Part shown: piece after piece, positions 22,292 through 30,228 of the stretch | Layout: each line of letters starts with the position of its first letter | How positions within the stretch are numbered: the first letter of the stretch is position 1 | NCBI RefSeq assembly: GCF_001010285.1 | Contig: NZ_CP011104.1 | Span: forward strand, 1,612,001 to 1,676,000 | Origin: Photorhabdus thracensis | Lineage (GTDB): Bacteria; Pseudomonadota; Gammaproteobacteria; Enterobacterales; Enterobacteriaceae | Reading direction: 5' to 3' | DNA: 64,000 nucleotides | Notes under the pieces: generated by a model | What the model was told of the DNA's origin: nothing | Database searches by the model: none | Seen by the model: only the letters and a program-made list of their open reading frames with translations | Program-made: the position numbers and the translations under genes

Positions 22292-23131
22292 ATGTTACAT
22301 AAAATAGACAAAGCACCATATTTTATTAAATTCTATAAATTCCACCTACAAGATCTCGTTTTCTCTTATAATATGAAAACAGAGTGGCATCACCATCCTT
22401 GCATACAATTAAGTGTATCGCCACATAATTCACTGATGAGAATTGACACTGAAAATGAATCGAAACAAGCGCATGGATTCATTATTTCTTCTAATATTAA
22501 ACATAAATTACATTCAGAAGGACAACCCTGTTTTAATTTACTGATAGATCCAGCCAATCCCCTATACCATCTATTATCACATCAGATGATGGGTTCAGAT
22601 ATAATATATTTAAGTCAAGAATCATCCGATTTGATAGCAAATTATTTTATTAATTGTTTACAATCAGAAACCGCTCCAGATATTTTTATCCTAAACAACC
22701 TATTAGGTGAAATAGAAGACTGTCACTGTTATCAGGATAAACGGATCATGAAAGCTGCCTCTCTTATCACTGAATTACCCGTTAAATGTATATCTTCCCG
22801 TGAAATATCAGATCAGCTCTATTTATCAGAAAGTCGGTTCTTACATCTATTTCGGGAAAAAATGGGGACTAATTTCCGCAGTTATCTATTATGGAAACGT
22901 CTGCATCATGCTATTAATGAGATACATTTATCGGACTCACTGACGTTATTAGCTTGTAATAGCGGATTTTCCGACAGTGCACATTTCAGTCGTACCTGTA
23001 TGATGCTATATGGGTTAAGGCCTTCTGAATTAAAAAATGCCAGTATGAATAGAACGCAACAATCACAACAAAAACAATCCAATTTTTCATCAGCGTTAGC
23101 AGGTTTAAATTTTCCAAGACAGAATATCTAA
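22292..23131 (+). CDS. AraC-family transcriptional regulator
   Basis: The C-terminal part (about 150-250 of 279 residues) is an AraC-type double helix-turn-helix: EISDQLYLSESRFLHLFREK is the first reading helix pair, and LACNSGFSDSAHFSRTCMML the second with its conserved SGFSDSAHFSR. The N-terminal 140 residues, starting MLHKIDKAPYFIKFYKFHL, look like a small cupin-type sensor with WHHHPCIQLSVS, but I cannot name a ligand. The start has AAGGA at the right distance. Its position beside the biosynthetic operon suggests it controls that operon and perhaps senses its product. No equivalent exists at this place in E. coli. Confidence 0.85.
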   Translation: MLHKIDKAPYFIKFYKFHLQDLVFSYNMKTEWHHHPCIQLSVSPHNSLMRIDTENESKQAHGFIISSNIKHKLHSEGQPCFNLLIDPANPLYHLLSHQMMGSDIIYLSQESSDLIANYFINCLQSETAPDIFILNNLLGEIEDCHCYQDKRIMKAASLITELPVKCISSREISDQLYLSESRFLHLFREKMGTNFRSYLLWKRLHHAINEIHLSDSLTLLACNSGFSDSAHFSRTCMMLYGLRPSELKNASMNRTQQSQQKQSNFSSALAGLNFPRQNI

Positions 23132-23218
23132 ATCATGAATAAATAGTATTTTTGATAAATTATCTAAAATAAATAAATTCTATTTATAGTTATCATTATC
23201 AAATCCAATATGTTAGCG

Positions 23219-23271
23219 ATTCTGTATCATTCTATTCTCAATATTATGCAATCTTAGTAATGATACAGAAT
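23219..23271. repeat. 13-bp inverted repeat between convergent genes
   Basis: ATTCTGTATCATT (23219-23231) and AATGATACAGAAT (23259-23271) form a perfect 13-pair stem around a 27-base AT-rich loop, in the 234 bases between the AraC-type gene and the convergent monooxygenase. It could be a bidirectional terminator, though the loop is long and no U-tract follows. It could also be the remains of a mobile element. Confidence 0.55.
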
Positions 23272-23365
23272 TCAGAATAACAACATATCCATACCACCCA
23301 ATAACCCATGAATTCACAACAAATAAAACATACAGAGTGGAATATCACTATCCTATATTAATTAT

Positions 23366-24451
23366 TCATTTTAATGATACATGCTCTTTTAGATAATTTT
23401 CTACCCATTTAGCTACTCGGCTTGTGTCTTTATAAGCACCTAACATAAGCTCAGAACCACGGCTACTCAACCATTTCCGCCCGACGATAAATAACCCAGG
23501 GTAAGGTGTTTTCCCACCTTCTTCATGCCCATTTTTACAAACGAATCCGTTGACATCCGCAACACCGGGAAGAGTTAACCACACCGTATTATCTTTATAC
23601 CCCAAACACCAGATAACAGTATCGACCTCATATTGATTGCCAGACAAATCACATAACTTATTATCTTTTATATCAACTAATCTATTCGCTATTTTTATAC
23701 CAAAAGCGGCTAACCGGTGGTTTTTCAGCTCTCCACAAGGAATGGGATTACGCCGCCGCATAATTTTCCCTACCAGACTGTAATAATTGGCAAACAACAG
23801 ACCGCTTTTACTTAACCACCAAAAGATATCTTTGCCCATTATTCTATTAGGTAAGAGAGGACGGTAAGAGCCACAAAATAACGTCACCTTCGCTGTCGCC
23901 GCTAAATCTTTGGCAATCTGGCGACCACTGGCACCATCACCAACAACAGCGACTCTGCTGCCTGCTTTAATTTGTTTAGGTTCCTTATACTGATCCGCCC
24001 CAATTTGCTGTATATCAGTAGACAGTTGTACAGAAAGTACCGGAATATCAGCTAATTGATTAGCTCCTGTTGCATTAACCAGACAAGGTGCGTTAAATAC
24101 TTTCCCATCTTTTGTTTTAACGCTATAGCCACTTTTATCATGCTTCACTTCAACCACTTCAGTTTGAGTATGTATCGTCAGGTTATGGTGTGAAGCATAA
24201 CGCTCAAGGTAATCAGCAACTTCATGCTTATCCGGATAACCATCTTCAATTCCAGGAAACGGCAAGCCATGAAGCTGAGTCATACCACGTGAAGTGAATA
24301 ACAACATATTATCAGGGCGTCTGCGCCACACATCACCAATACGCGCCTCTCGCTCTAATATGCAGACATTAATATTCTTAGCCGTGAGAATAGCAGCTAA
24401 ACTTAATCCGGCTTGACCGGCACCCACAATTAAGCAATCCATTTTCATCAT
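23366..24451 (-). CDS. FAD/NAD(P)-dependent monooxygenase-like protein (CzcO/FMO type)
   Basis: A 361-residue two-dinucleotide-fold flavoprotein. The N-terminal FAD motif is GAGQAG at 10-15, with LEREARIGDVWRRRPDNM following as in CzcO/flavin monooxygenases. A second dinucleotide motif, VAVVGDGASG, lies near 168-177, and an ATG-type motif (VIWCLGY) comes later. The typical FMO fingerprint between the folds is not clear; its histidine seems to be missing, so oxygenase activity is unproven. There is no signal peptide and it is probably cytosolic. It is transcribed away from the LuxE-like operon, so it may tailor the product by N- or S-oxidation. That is inference from position. Confidence 0.78.
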   Translation of the reverse strand: MMKMDCLIVGAGQAGLSLAAILTAKNINVCILEREARIGDVWRRRPDNMLLFTSRGMTQLHGLPFPGIEDGYPDKHEVADYLERYASHHNLTIHTQTEVVEVKHDKSGYSVKTKDGKVFNAPCLVNATGANQLADIPVLSVQLSTDIQQIGADQYKEPKQIKAGSRVAVVGDGASGRQIAKDLAATAKVTLFCGSYRPLLPNRIMGKDIFWWLSKSGLLFANYYSLVGKIMRRRNPIPCGELKNHRLAAFGIKIANRLVDIKDNKLCDLSGNQYEVDTVIWCLGYKDNTVWLTLPGVADVNGFVCKNGHEEGGKTPYPGLFIVGRKWLSSRGSELMLGAYKDTSRVAKWVENYLKEHVSLK

Positions 24452-24843
24452 GCGTACTCGTTTTTAATTCGGAATTTATCTATATTTTATTTTTATCACT
24501 ATCTCAATCTTAGGACAATGAAAAAACTTATAAAAAAACATTCAATAGATCAAAAAACAACGGACTTCACAAAAATATAAAACACAATTGAAAAAACCAC
24601 TTGAATTAACTGGTCATATTCGTATTGAAGTGAGCATTTTGAATAAATCAGCTATTTTTATCATAATTTTAACAATATTGACAGATCCATATAATAATCA
24701 GAACAATAATATAGCCAATTTATTCAATAAAATGGAATTATTAATCACTATCCTTTTTTCCTACGTAACTTATGCTTTATTGCTATAACTTATAATAAAC
24801 AAAGATGAGTTTATCGACTCTTTACCCTACCGGAGATGAAAAA
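24452..24843. promoter_or_regulatory. divergent promoter region, monooxygenase/LuxE-like operon
   Basis: These 392 bases separate the divergent flavoprotein and the seven-gene operon, so both promoters should lie here. The DNA is extremely AT-rich, with several TATAAT-like boxes (for example 24690-24695) but no well-spaced -35. A 66-codon TTG-started frame at 24588-24788 has no supporting features. Confidence 0.45.
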
Positions 24844-26022
24844 ATGGAAAATATCAAAAGTATATATGATGGTATAAAATCCCGTGGAGGCAATCCGCTG
24901 AAATGGTTAATGGCAGATGTCGACTTTCTCTATAAGCTGCCCAAAGAAGAGCAGCAAGAGTTAAAAACCTGTCTACTTAAAGATGCGTTTCATTTTCATT
25001 ATCACAATAACCTTTACTATAGAGATATTTGTGAAAAACAAGGTATTAAGCCAGAAGATATCCAGGGTTATAATGATTTAGTTCGCATCCCACTGATACC
25101 TGTTGCAACTTATAAATCAGCCGAAAGTCATCGCTTATTAAGCAAACCACTCTCTGAAATCGAACATGAAATGCGTTCTACCGGCACGAGCGGAATTCCC
25201 AGTGTTTATCGCCGTTGCCACGATACGATGGACCACACAGTATTGGCTGTTTATTCTAATTATCGCAGCATGTTCAAATTATCTGGTGGTGCAGGCCTAT
25301 GCTTATGCCCTTCAACAGAAGATATTCCAGAAATGGCGCTGGTCAAGATCTTTAATTTCCTGACAGGTTTATTAGATACCCGACGCTATATGATTAATCA
25401 GGATCGTTTTTCCCCGGAAGATTCGCTGAATCAATTAATCCAATGGAAAGGTAAATTTACCCGGCATTTAATCGGCCCTCCATTCATGATTCATCGTTTT
25501 ATCACGTTCTTAAAAGAGAATAACACCAAACTCACTTTAGATAGCGATAGCATGGTGATCACTATGGGCGGCTGGAAGCGTTTTTCCGGGGATATGATCT
25601 CCCGCAGTGAACTCAATGCAGATATCGAAGAATGGATGGGAATTCCCGTATCCCGAACACGTGATATGTATGGTCTGGTTGAAGCAAACGTTCTCGCCAT
25701 AGAAGATGAATATAATCATAAGCATGTTCCTCCTTATATTCATTTCTCCGTCCGTGATCCTAATGATTTATCACGCGAACTACCTGATGGTGAAACAGGG
25801 CAATTGGTGATCCTGGATCCACTTTCTGTTTCCACCCCAGGTATGTTACTGACAGAAGATTTGGTCTACTTGCGTACCGATCCTAACAAATCCTGGCGTA
25901 ATTCTCAGCGGATTCAGTTTATTATGCGTACTGCCGCCGCTAAAGAGTTTGGTTGTTGTGCAGTCAACCTTGAGAGAAAAATGTCAGATGATGAAGCTGC
26001 CCCAACTACACCCGCTGTATAA
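24844..26022 (+). CDS. LuxE-family acyl-protein synthetase-like ligase
   Basis: A 392-residue protein resembling LuxE acyl-protein synthetases, which activate a carboxylic acid as acyl-AMP and pass it to their own cysteine or a partner. The adenylate-forming signature is STGTSGIPSVYRR at 112-124. TMGGWKRFSGD and RDMYGLVEAN lie in the second half, and the acid-rich DLVYL is near the C-terminus. A pair of cysteines, C371-C372 in FGCCAVNLERK, lies where LuxE has its C-terminal acyl-accepting cysteine; this alignment is my inference. I choose the ATG at 24844 because GGAG lies eight bases upstream. An in-frame ATG at 24805 has no ribosome site. It is the first gene of the operon and probably loads the starter acid or releases the chain. 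Confidence 0.83.
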   Translation: MENIKSIYDGIKSRGGNPLKWLMADVDFLYKLPKEEQQELKTCLLKDAFHFHYHNNLYYRDICEKQGIKPEDIQGYNDLVRIPLIPVATYKSAESHRLLSKPLSEIEHEMRSTGTSGIPSVYRRCHDTMDHTVLAVYSNYRSMFKLSGGAGLCLCPSTEDIPEMALVKIFNFLTGLLDTRRYMINQDRFSPEDSLNQLIQWKGKFTRHLIGPPFMIHRFITFLKENNTKLTLDSDSMVITMGGWKRFSGDMISRSELNADIEEWMGIPVSRTRDMYGLVEANVLAIEDEYNHKHVPPYIHFSVRDPNDLSRELPDGETGQLVILDPLSVSTPGMLLTEDLVYLRTDPNKSWRNSQRIQFIMRTAAAKEFGCCAVNLERKMSDDEAAPTTPAV

Positions 26023-26038
26023 ATAGCAAGGTGGAATT

Positions 26039-26395
26039 ATGTTTAACAACATCATTATTGACAACTTTTGCAATCCTGACTGCCAGGGGACGTTATCCAG
26101 CCCCGCAATTAAACTGGCGTTAGGCAATCCTGTCTGTGGTGACAAGGTTGATATCGACCTGACACTGGATAGTCAAGGGCGGGTAAATAATGCCTGTTTC
26201 CGCGCATGGGGATGCACAGCATCCCTGGCAATGTCGAACCAGTTTTGTCGCCACGTTAAAGGTAAGACTCTCGAAGAATTGAACGCATTATCACCTGAAG
26301 GAATTGATGCGTTATTAGGCGAGTTAGAACCCGCCCAGCAACACTGTCTTGATATGCTGCATAAGCTATTTGAGCAGTTAAAGGGAAAAATATGA
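26039..26395 (+). CDS. IscU/NifU N-terminal-like iron-sulfur scaffold
   Basis: This 118-residue protein has the fold pattern of IscU/SufU/NifU-N scaffolds. All three ligand cysteines and the aspartate are kept: C33 and D35 in NPVCGDKVDIDL, C59 in RAWGCTAS, and C103 in QQHCLDML. KGKTLEEL at 75-82 matches the IscU helix. The chaperone-binding LPPVK of IscU is absent, and four extra cysteines (C11, C15, C53, C70) are present. The gene starts 16 bases after the LuxE-like gene and overlaps the desulfurase as ATGA. It either builds a dedicated Fe-S cluster or carries sulfur for the pathway. It is not the housekeeping isc operon, as iscR, iscA, hscBA and fdx are absent. Confidence 0.88.
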   Translation: MFNNIIIDNFCNPDCQGTLSSPAIKLALGNPVCGDKVDIDLTLDSQGRVNNACFRAWGCTASLAMSNQFCRHVKGKTLEELNALSPEGIDALLGELEPAQQHCLDMLHKLFEQLKGKI

Positions 26396-27582
26396 CAAGC
26401 CTATACTTCGACTACAACGCCACGACACCGCTAAGTGTTAAAGCCCAGTTGGCGATTAAAGATGCTTTGTCTGTTTTTGCTAATCCGTCCAGCCACTACA
26501 GCTTAAGCGACATGGCTAAAAATTTGCTCACTGACGCCAGGAGATCTATGGCATCATTAATGGGCACTGTACCTGAACAAATCCTGTTTACATCAGGAGG
26601 AACCGAAAGTAATAACCAGGCATTGTCCAGCCTGTTAGCAACGTTTTCCGGTTCGGATCTGTCTGCATATCATGTTATTAGCTCTTCTATTGAGCATCCG
26701 TCTGTTCTGGCGCCGTTACTCTGGTACCAACAACGCGGGCTCCAACTGACGCTGATCGATCCTGATAATCAGGGGCGGATAAGTGTACAAAGCATCCGGG
26801 AAAACCTGCGGCCACAAACACGCCTGATCACATTGATGGCGATTAACAACGAAACCGGAGTGATACAGCCCTATGAAGCTGTCGCCTCTTTAGCAAAAGA
26901 GGCTGGTATCTATTTACACATAGATGCAGTACAGGCTATTGGTAAACTTCCTTTTAGCTGTGACACGCTTTCTGGCATAACGACTGCCTCTTTCTCCGGC
27001 CATAAATTTAATGGCCCTAAAGGTATTGGTGGGCTCTATCATGCACCAGGTATTCAATTGAACCCCTTGCTGCACGGTGGCGGACAAGAACAAGGAATAC
27101 GCAGCGGCACTGAAAACACTCTGGGCCTTGCAGGACTGGCGGCGGCAGCTAAAGAATCACTGAATGGATTGCAAGAACATTTCAATACCTGCAAAACGCT
27201 CAGAGAAACCTTGCTATCTCTGCTAGAGCAGCACCATGTTAGCTACCTAATTAATGGCAATACAAACCCAGCATTTCAGGCCCCCTGGACACTAAATTTA
27301 AGTTTCCCTGGCGTCCGTGCTGAATCATTAGCCAGCAGACTGGATTTATGTCACGGAGTCTCTTTATCTTTAGGATCAGCCTGTAGCAATAACAAATCAA
27401 CACAACGTTCTCATGTTCTGGCGGCGATGGGGCTACCTAATGATCGTATCGATAGTGCAGTACGTATCAGTTTTGGATATACCACAAGCCAAAATGATAT
27501 TGAGATGCTGGCTAGCGCGATTAAACAAGAAACTTATAACTTGCTGAAAATTTCGGGGAAACCGTTAAACACCCAGGAATAA
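26392..27582 (+). CDS. NifS/IscS-like cysteine desulfurase
   Basis: PLP enzyme that takes sulfur from cysteine as a persulfide and leaves alanine. In 396 residues it has SGGTESNN at 68-75, the PLP-stacking H102 in SIEHPSV, D178 in HIDAVQAIGK, the Schiff-base K205 in SFSGHKFNGPKG, and the active cysteine C331 in LGSACSNNKSTQRSHVL. The loop around C331 is of the group I (NifS/IscS) type. It is translationally coupled to the scaffold gene (ATGA), so the two proteins probably work as a pair. A 119-base gap follows before the ACP gene. Confidence 0.92.
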   Translation: MTSLYFDYNATTPLSVKAQLAIKDALSVFANPSSHYSLSDMAKNLLTDARRSMASLMGTVPEQILFTSGGTESNNQALSSLLATFSGSDLSAYHVISSSIEHPSVLAPLLWYQQRGLQLTLIDPDNQGRISVQSIRENLRPQTRLITLMAINNETGVIQPYEAVASLAKEAGIYLHIDAVQAIGKLPFSCDTLSGITTASFSGHKFNGPKGIGGLYHAPGIQLNPLLHGGGQEQGIRSGTENTLGLAGLAAAAKESLNGLQEHFNTCKTLRETLLSLLEQHHVSYLINGNTNPAFQAPWTLNLSFPGVRAESLASRLDLCHGVSLSLGSACSNNKSTQRSHVLAAMGLPNDRIDSAVRISFGYTTSQNDIEMLASAIKQETYNLLKISGKPLNTQE

Positions 27583-27701
27583 CAGCAAAACTGTATTTAA
27601 AAGACGGTGTAGCAGGAATAACTTATTTATTAACCATTAATACCTATATTACTGCACTTAAGCTCCGCCAACATTTCTTTATATTTTAAGGGGATATTAA
27701 T

Positions 27702-27938
27702 ATGAAACTGTTTGAATTACTGCAATCTCAAATTACTGAATTAACTGATATTGAACCAGAGGATATCACCCTTGACACCCTGCTTGATGATATTCACCTG
27801 GTAAGTCTGGATTTTGTCTCTATTCAGGTTGCTTTAAAAAGAGAAATGGGTATTCAGCTGAACTTCGATAAATTCCAGCGAAATGAAACAACGACAATCG
27901 GTGATTTTGTCAATTATGTCCGTGAATTAACAAAATAA
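27702..27938 (+). CDS. acyl carrier protein with an atypical VSL motif
   Basis: A 78-residue, acidic, helical carrier protein. The serine expected to carry phosphopantetheine is S35 in DIHLVSLDFVSIQVALKREM, which aligns with the DSLDTVELVMAL region of AcpP. The aspartate normally before that serine is valine here (VSL instead of DSL). Helices before and after the motif and the hydrophobic pattern are kept. AAGGGGA precedes the ATG. It lies directly upstream of a ketosynthase, so it is the likely dedicated carrier of the growing chain. AcpP itself would be beside fabF and fabD elsewhere. Confidence 0.88.
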   Translation: MKLFELLQSQITELTDIEPEDITLDTLLDDIHLVSLDFVSIQVALKREMGIQLNFDKFQRNETTTIGDFVNYVRELTK

Positions 27939-28092
27939 TCATTATTAATGTATTTGGATGTTAGCTGTCTATGACATATCACAGCATGGCTAACATTCAT
28001 TTTTGTGATGCTTTTATCTACCAACCCCATTATTTGGTTGTATTAAAAAATAAAGCATGTCACCAGGAACTTACCTTTGGAGATAATGTTTC

Positions 28093-29358
28093 ATGAATTT
28101 TCAAACTGGCTACCGCCGCGTTGCCATCACAGGCTATGGCTCTATCTGTTCTCTTGGGCAAAATACCCAGGAAATTTGGGATGCAATCCTAAACTATCGT
28201 GTAGGCTACAAAAAGGAAGTTCACCCAGATACTGCTGTCGTAGCAAAATTCTTCGGCAACATACCTTTTTCTCCTGATGTATCACGGTTTTCCAAAAAGC
28301 TGCTAAAGAACCTTCCCAAATTCAGCAAACTTGGACTGATTGCTGCGGATGAAGCAATCAAAATAGCATTTGGTCACGATAAAACCGCTCTTGATGAAAG
28401 CTATTCCCCTTTTGAACGAGGTGTCATTTTTGGTACTGGCTGGGGAGGAGAAGATGCAACCGTCGAAAACAGCAATTCCTACGCTGACCAAGGTATTGCC
28501 TCACCCATGACAAATATTATGTCTATGCATAGCGTAGGTACGGCGGCTATTTCAATGAACTGGAATCTACGGGGATATCAGAATACCCCGGTGGCAGCTT
28601 GTGCAACAGGCAGTATGGCAATAGGTGATGCTTTTGAACTTATCCGTAGCGGACGCACTAAAATGATGCTGGCAGGGGGCGGTGAAAGTATCAGAGATCC
28701 ATTCATCGTCTGGAGCATTGATATCCTTGGTGCACTGAGCAAAGAACAGGAATCTGTCGAAAAAGCTTGCTGTCCATTCAGCAAAGATCGTAGTGGCTTT
28801 GTGATGTCAGAAGGTGCAGCAATATTATGTCTTGAAGATTATGACAGTGCTGTTGCCAGAGGAGCCAAAATACTGGCGGAAGTCGTCGGTTATGGAAATT
28901 ACTCTGACGCATCAGATATGACAGCACCGGCACCAGATTGCCAAGGACGGGTTATGGCAATTCAGGCAGCACTGGAACAGGCCAAACTCTCCGCGTCAGA
29001 TATTCACTATATCAATGCCCACGGCACATCAACCCCGTTAAACGACATTAACGAAACCGATGTTTTAAAAATGAGCCTGGGAGAACACGCCTACCGTATT
29101 CCTACTTCCAGTACAAAATCCTACACAGGCCATCTTATTGCCGGAGCAGGAGCAATTGAGTCCATTTTCTGTATTAAAGCAATGGAAACCGCAACTATTC
29201 CCGCGACTATGCACTTGAATAATCCTGATCCACTCTGCGATCTGGATTACGTCCCCAACACCCACCGAACTAACCAAGTTATTGATATTGCTTTAAATGT
29301 TAACTATGGATTCGGTGGCACAAACTGTGCACTTATTTTCAGGAAAGCCGACAGATGA
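28093..29358 (+). CDS. beta-ketoacyl-ACP synthase (FabF/KAS II type)
   Basis: Claisen-condensing thiolase-fold enzyme, 421 residues. The full catalytic set is present: C170 in VAACATGSMAIGDA, H310 in NAHGTSTPLND, K342 in TKSYTGHLIAGAGAIE, and H347 in the same stretch, with GFGGTN at 406-411. It is therefore an active elongating synthase and not a chain-length factor. GGAG lies ten bases upstream of the ATG at 28093. It is coupled to the following dehydratase by ATGA. No acyltransferase or malonyl-CoA:ACP transferase is encoded nearby, so it would rely on FabD of primary metabolism. Confidence 0.94.
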   Translation: MNFQTGYRRVAITGYGSICSLGQNTQEIWDAILNYRVGYKKEVHPDTAVVAKFFGNIPFSPDVSRFSKKLLKNLPKFSKLGLIAADEAIKIAFGHDKTALDESYSPFERGVIFGTGWGGEDATVENSNSYADQGIASPMTNIMSMHSVGTAAISMNWNLRGYQNTPVAACATGSMAIGDAFELIRSGRTKMMLAGGGESIRDPFIVWSIDILGALSKEQESVEKACCPFSKDRSGFVMSEGAAILCLEDYDSAVARGAKILAEVVGYGNYSDASDMTAPAPDCQGRVMAIQAALEQAKLSASDIHYINAHGTSTPLNDINETDVLKMSLGEHAYRIPTSSTKSYTGHLIAGAGAIESIFCIKAMETATIPATMHLNNPDPLCDLDYVPNTHRTNQVIDIALNVNYGFGGTNCALIFRKADR

Positions 29359-30170
29359 ACGTTCAATTCAGTAAAAAAGATCTCAGTCAATGGGCTAAAT
29401 TCTCTGGAGATTATAACCCCATCCATTTTGATGAAAAAATCGCAAAAGAAGTCGGATTAGGCGGTATTGCCGTACACGGTATGCTGGCAATGATCCCTCT
29501 CAAAAGCGGATACGATTACTTGTCACAATCAAACGAGGGAATGGGCAGACAGTGGCACGTTAATTTGCGAAATCCAGTGCCTCTGGATGCCTGCTATTGC
29601 GTCAAAACTAAGCACACTGACCCGAATGGGAAAACAACCTTTAATCTGCAAGATGAAACAACAAGCCTGAAACCTTTGGTTGGTCATTATAGTCGTTTCG
29701 ATTTTTCGAAAAAAACCCGATTTCCTGAAAAACCACAGTGTCAAGTTCCTATACAAGAGACAATAAAAAAATCTATTGAATTCAAAAACACCTTCCCCGA
29801 AGTCAATGAGTTCTGGATTTTTCTTGATGCCCTGATTTTTTATCTTTTCATGCAGCAAAGTGCAAAAACGGCACTAGCCACGGAATTTAAAACCTATTTC
29901 GGCAAACAGGGACATGATGAAATATGCCTCAAAGACCTTATCGTGTTGCATGTTATGCATACAGTGAGTTTTTCTCCAACCCTGCTCAATCGCCAAATCC
30001 CGGATGAAATGCCAAGCATCGAATATACGATCCTACCTAAGGATACATTCGACGTTGATGGTTCGTTATACGGTACGTTGGAAATTCCGATCTGGCTGAA
30101 TGGAGAAATCTCTTTAGTTGTTGAAATGAGTCTGATGGGAACAACAAAAAGAAAGCAGGTTGCCAACTAA
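29355..30170 (+). CDS. MaoC-like (R)-hydratase/dehydratase, double hot-dog
   Basis: The N-terminal half is a classic hydratase 2 domain: FSGDYNPIHFDEKIA with catalytic D19 and H24, then GGIAVHGMLAM with H41. The remaining part up to residue 271 has the length for a second, catalytically silent hot-dog fold and contains the hydrophobic FPEVNEFWIFLDALIFYLFM. In the pathway it should dehydrate 3-hydroxyacyl-ACP to the enoyl form. No enoyl reductase is encoded in the operon, so the chain may stay unsaturated. Confidence 0.85.
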   Translation: MNVQFSKKDLSQWAKFSGDYNPIHFDEKIAKEVGLGGIAVHGMLAMIPLKSGYDYLSQSNEGMGRQWHVNLRNPVPLDACYCVKTKHTDPNGKTTFNLQDETTSLKPLVGHYSRFDFSKKTRFPEKPQCQVPIQETIKKSIEFKNTFPEVNEFWIFLDALIFYLFMQQSAKTALATEFKTYFGKQGHDEICLKDLIVLHVMHTVSFSPTLLNRQIPDEMPSIEYTILPKDTFDVDGSLYGTLEIPIWLNGEISLVVEMSLMGTTKRKQVAN

Positions 30171-30228
30171 GGTTTGATGAATTCTGTACGGACAAACGGA
30201 TGGCATAAAAATTTAGAGGAATAATTTA

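Noticed and set aside
24588-24788. 66-codon TTG-started frame with hydrophobic stretches in the divergent intergenic region.
   Set aside because: No ribosome site and AT-rich composition that favours hydrophobic codons by chance.
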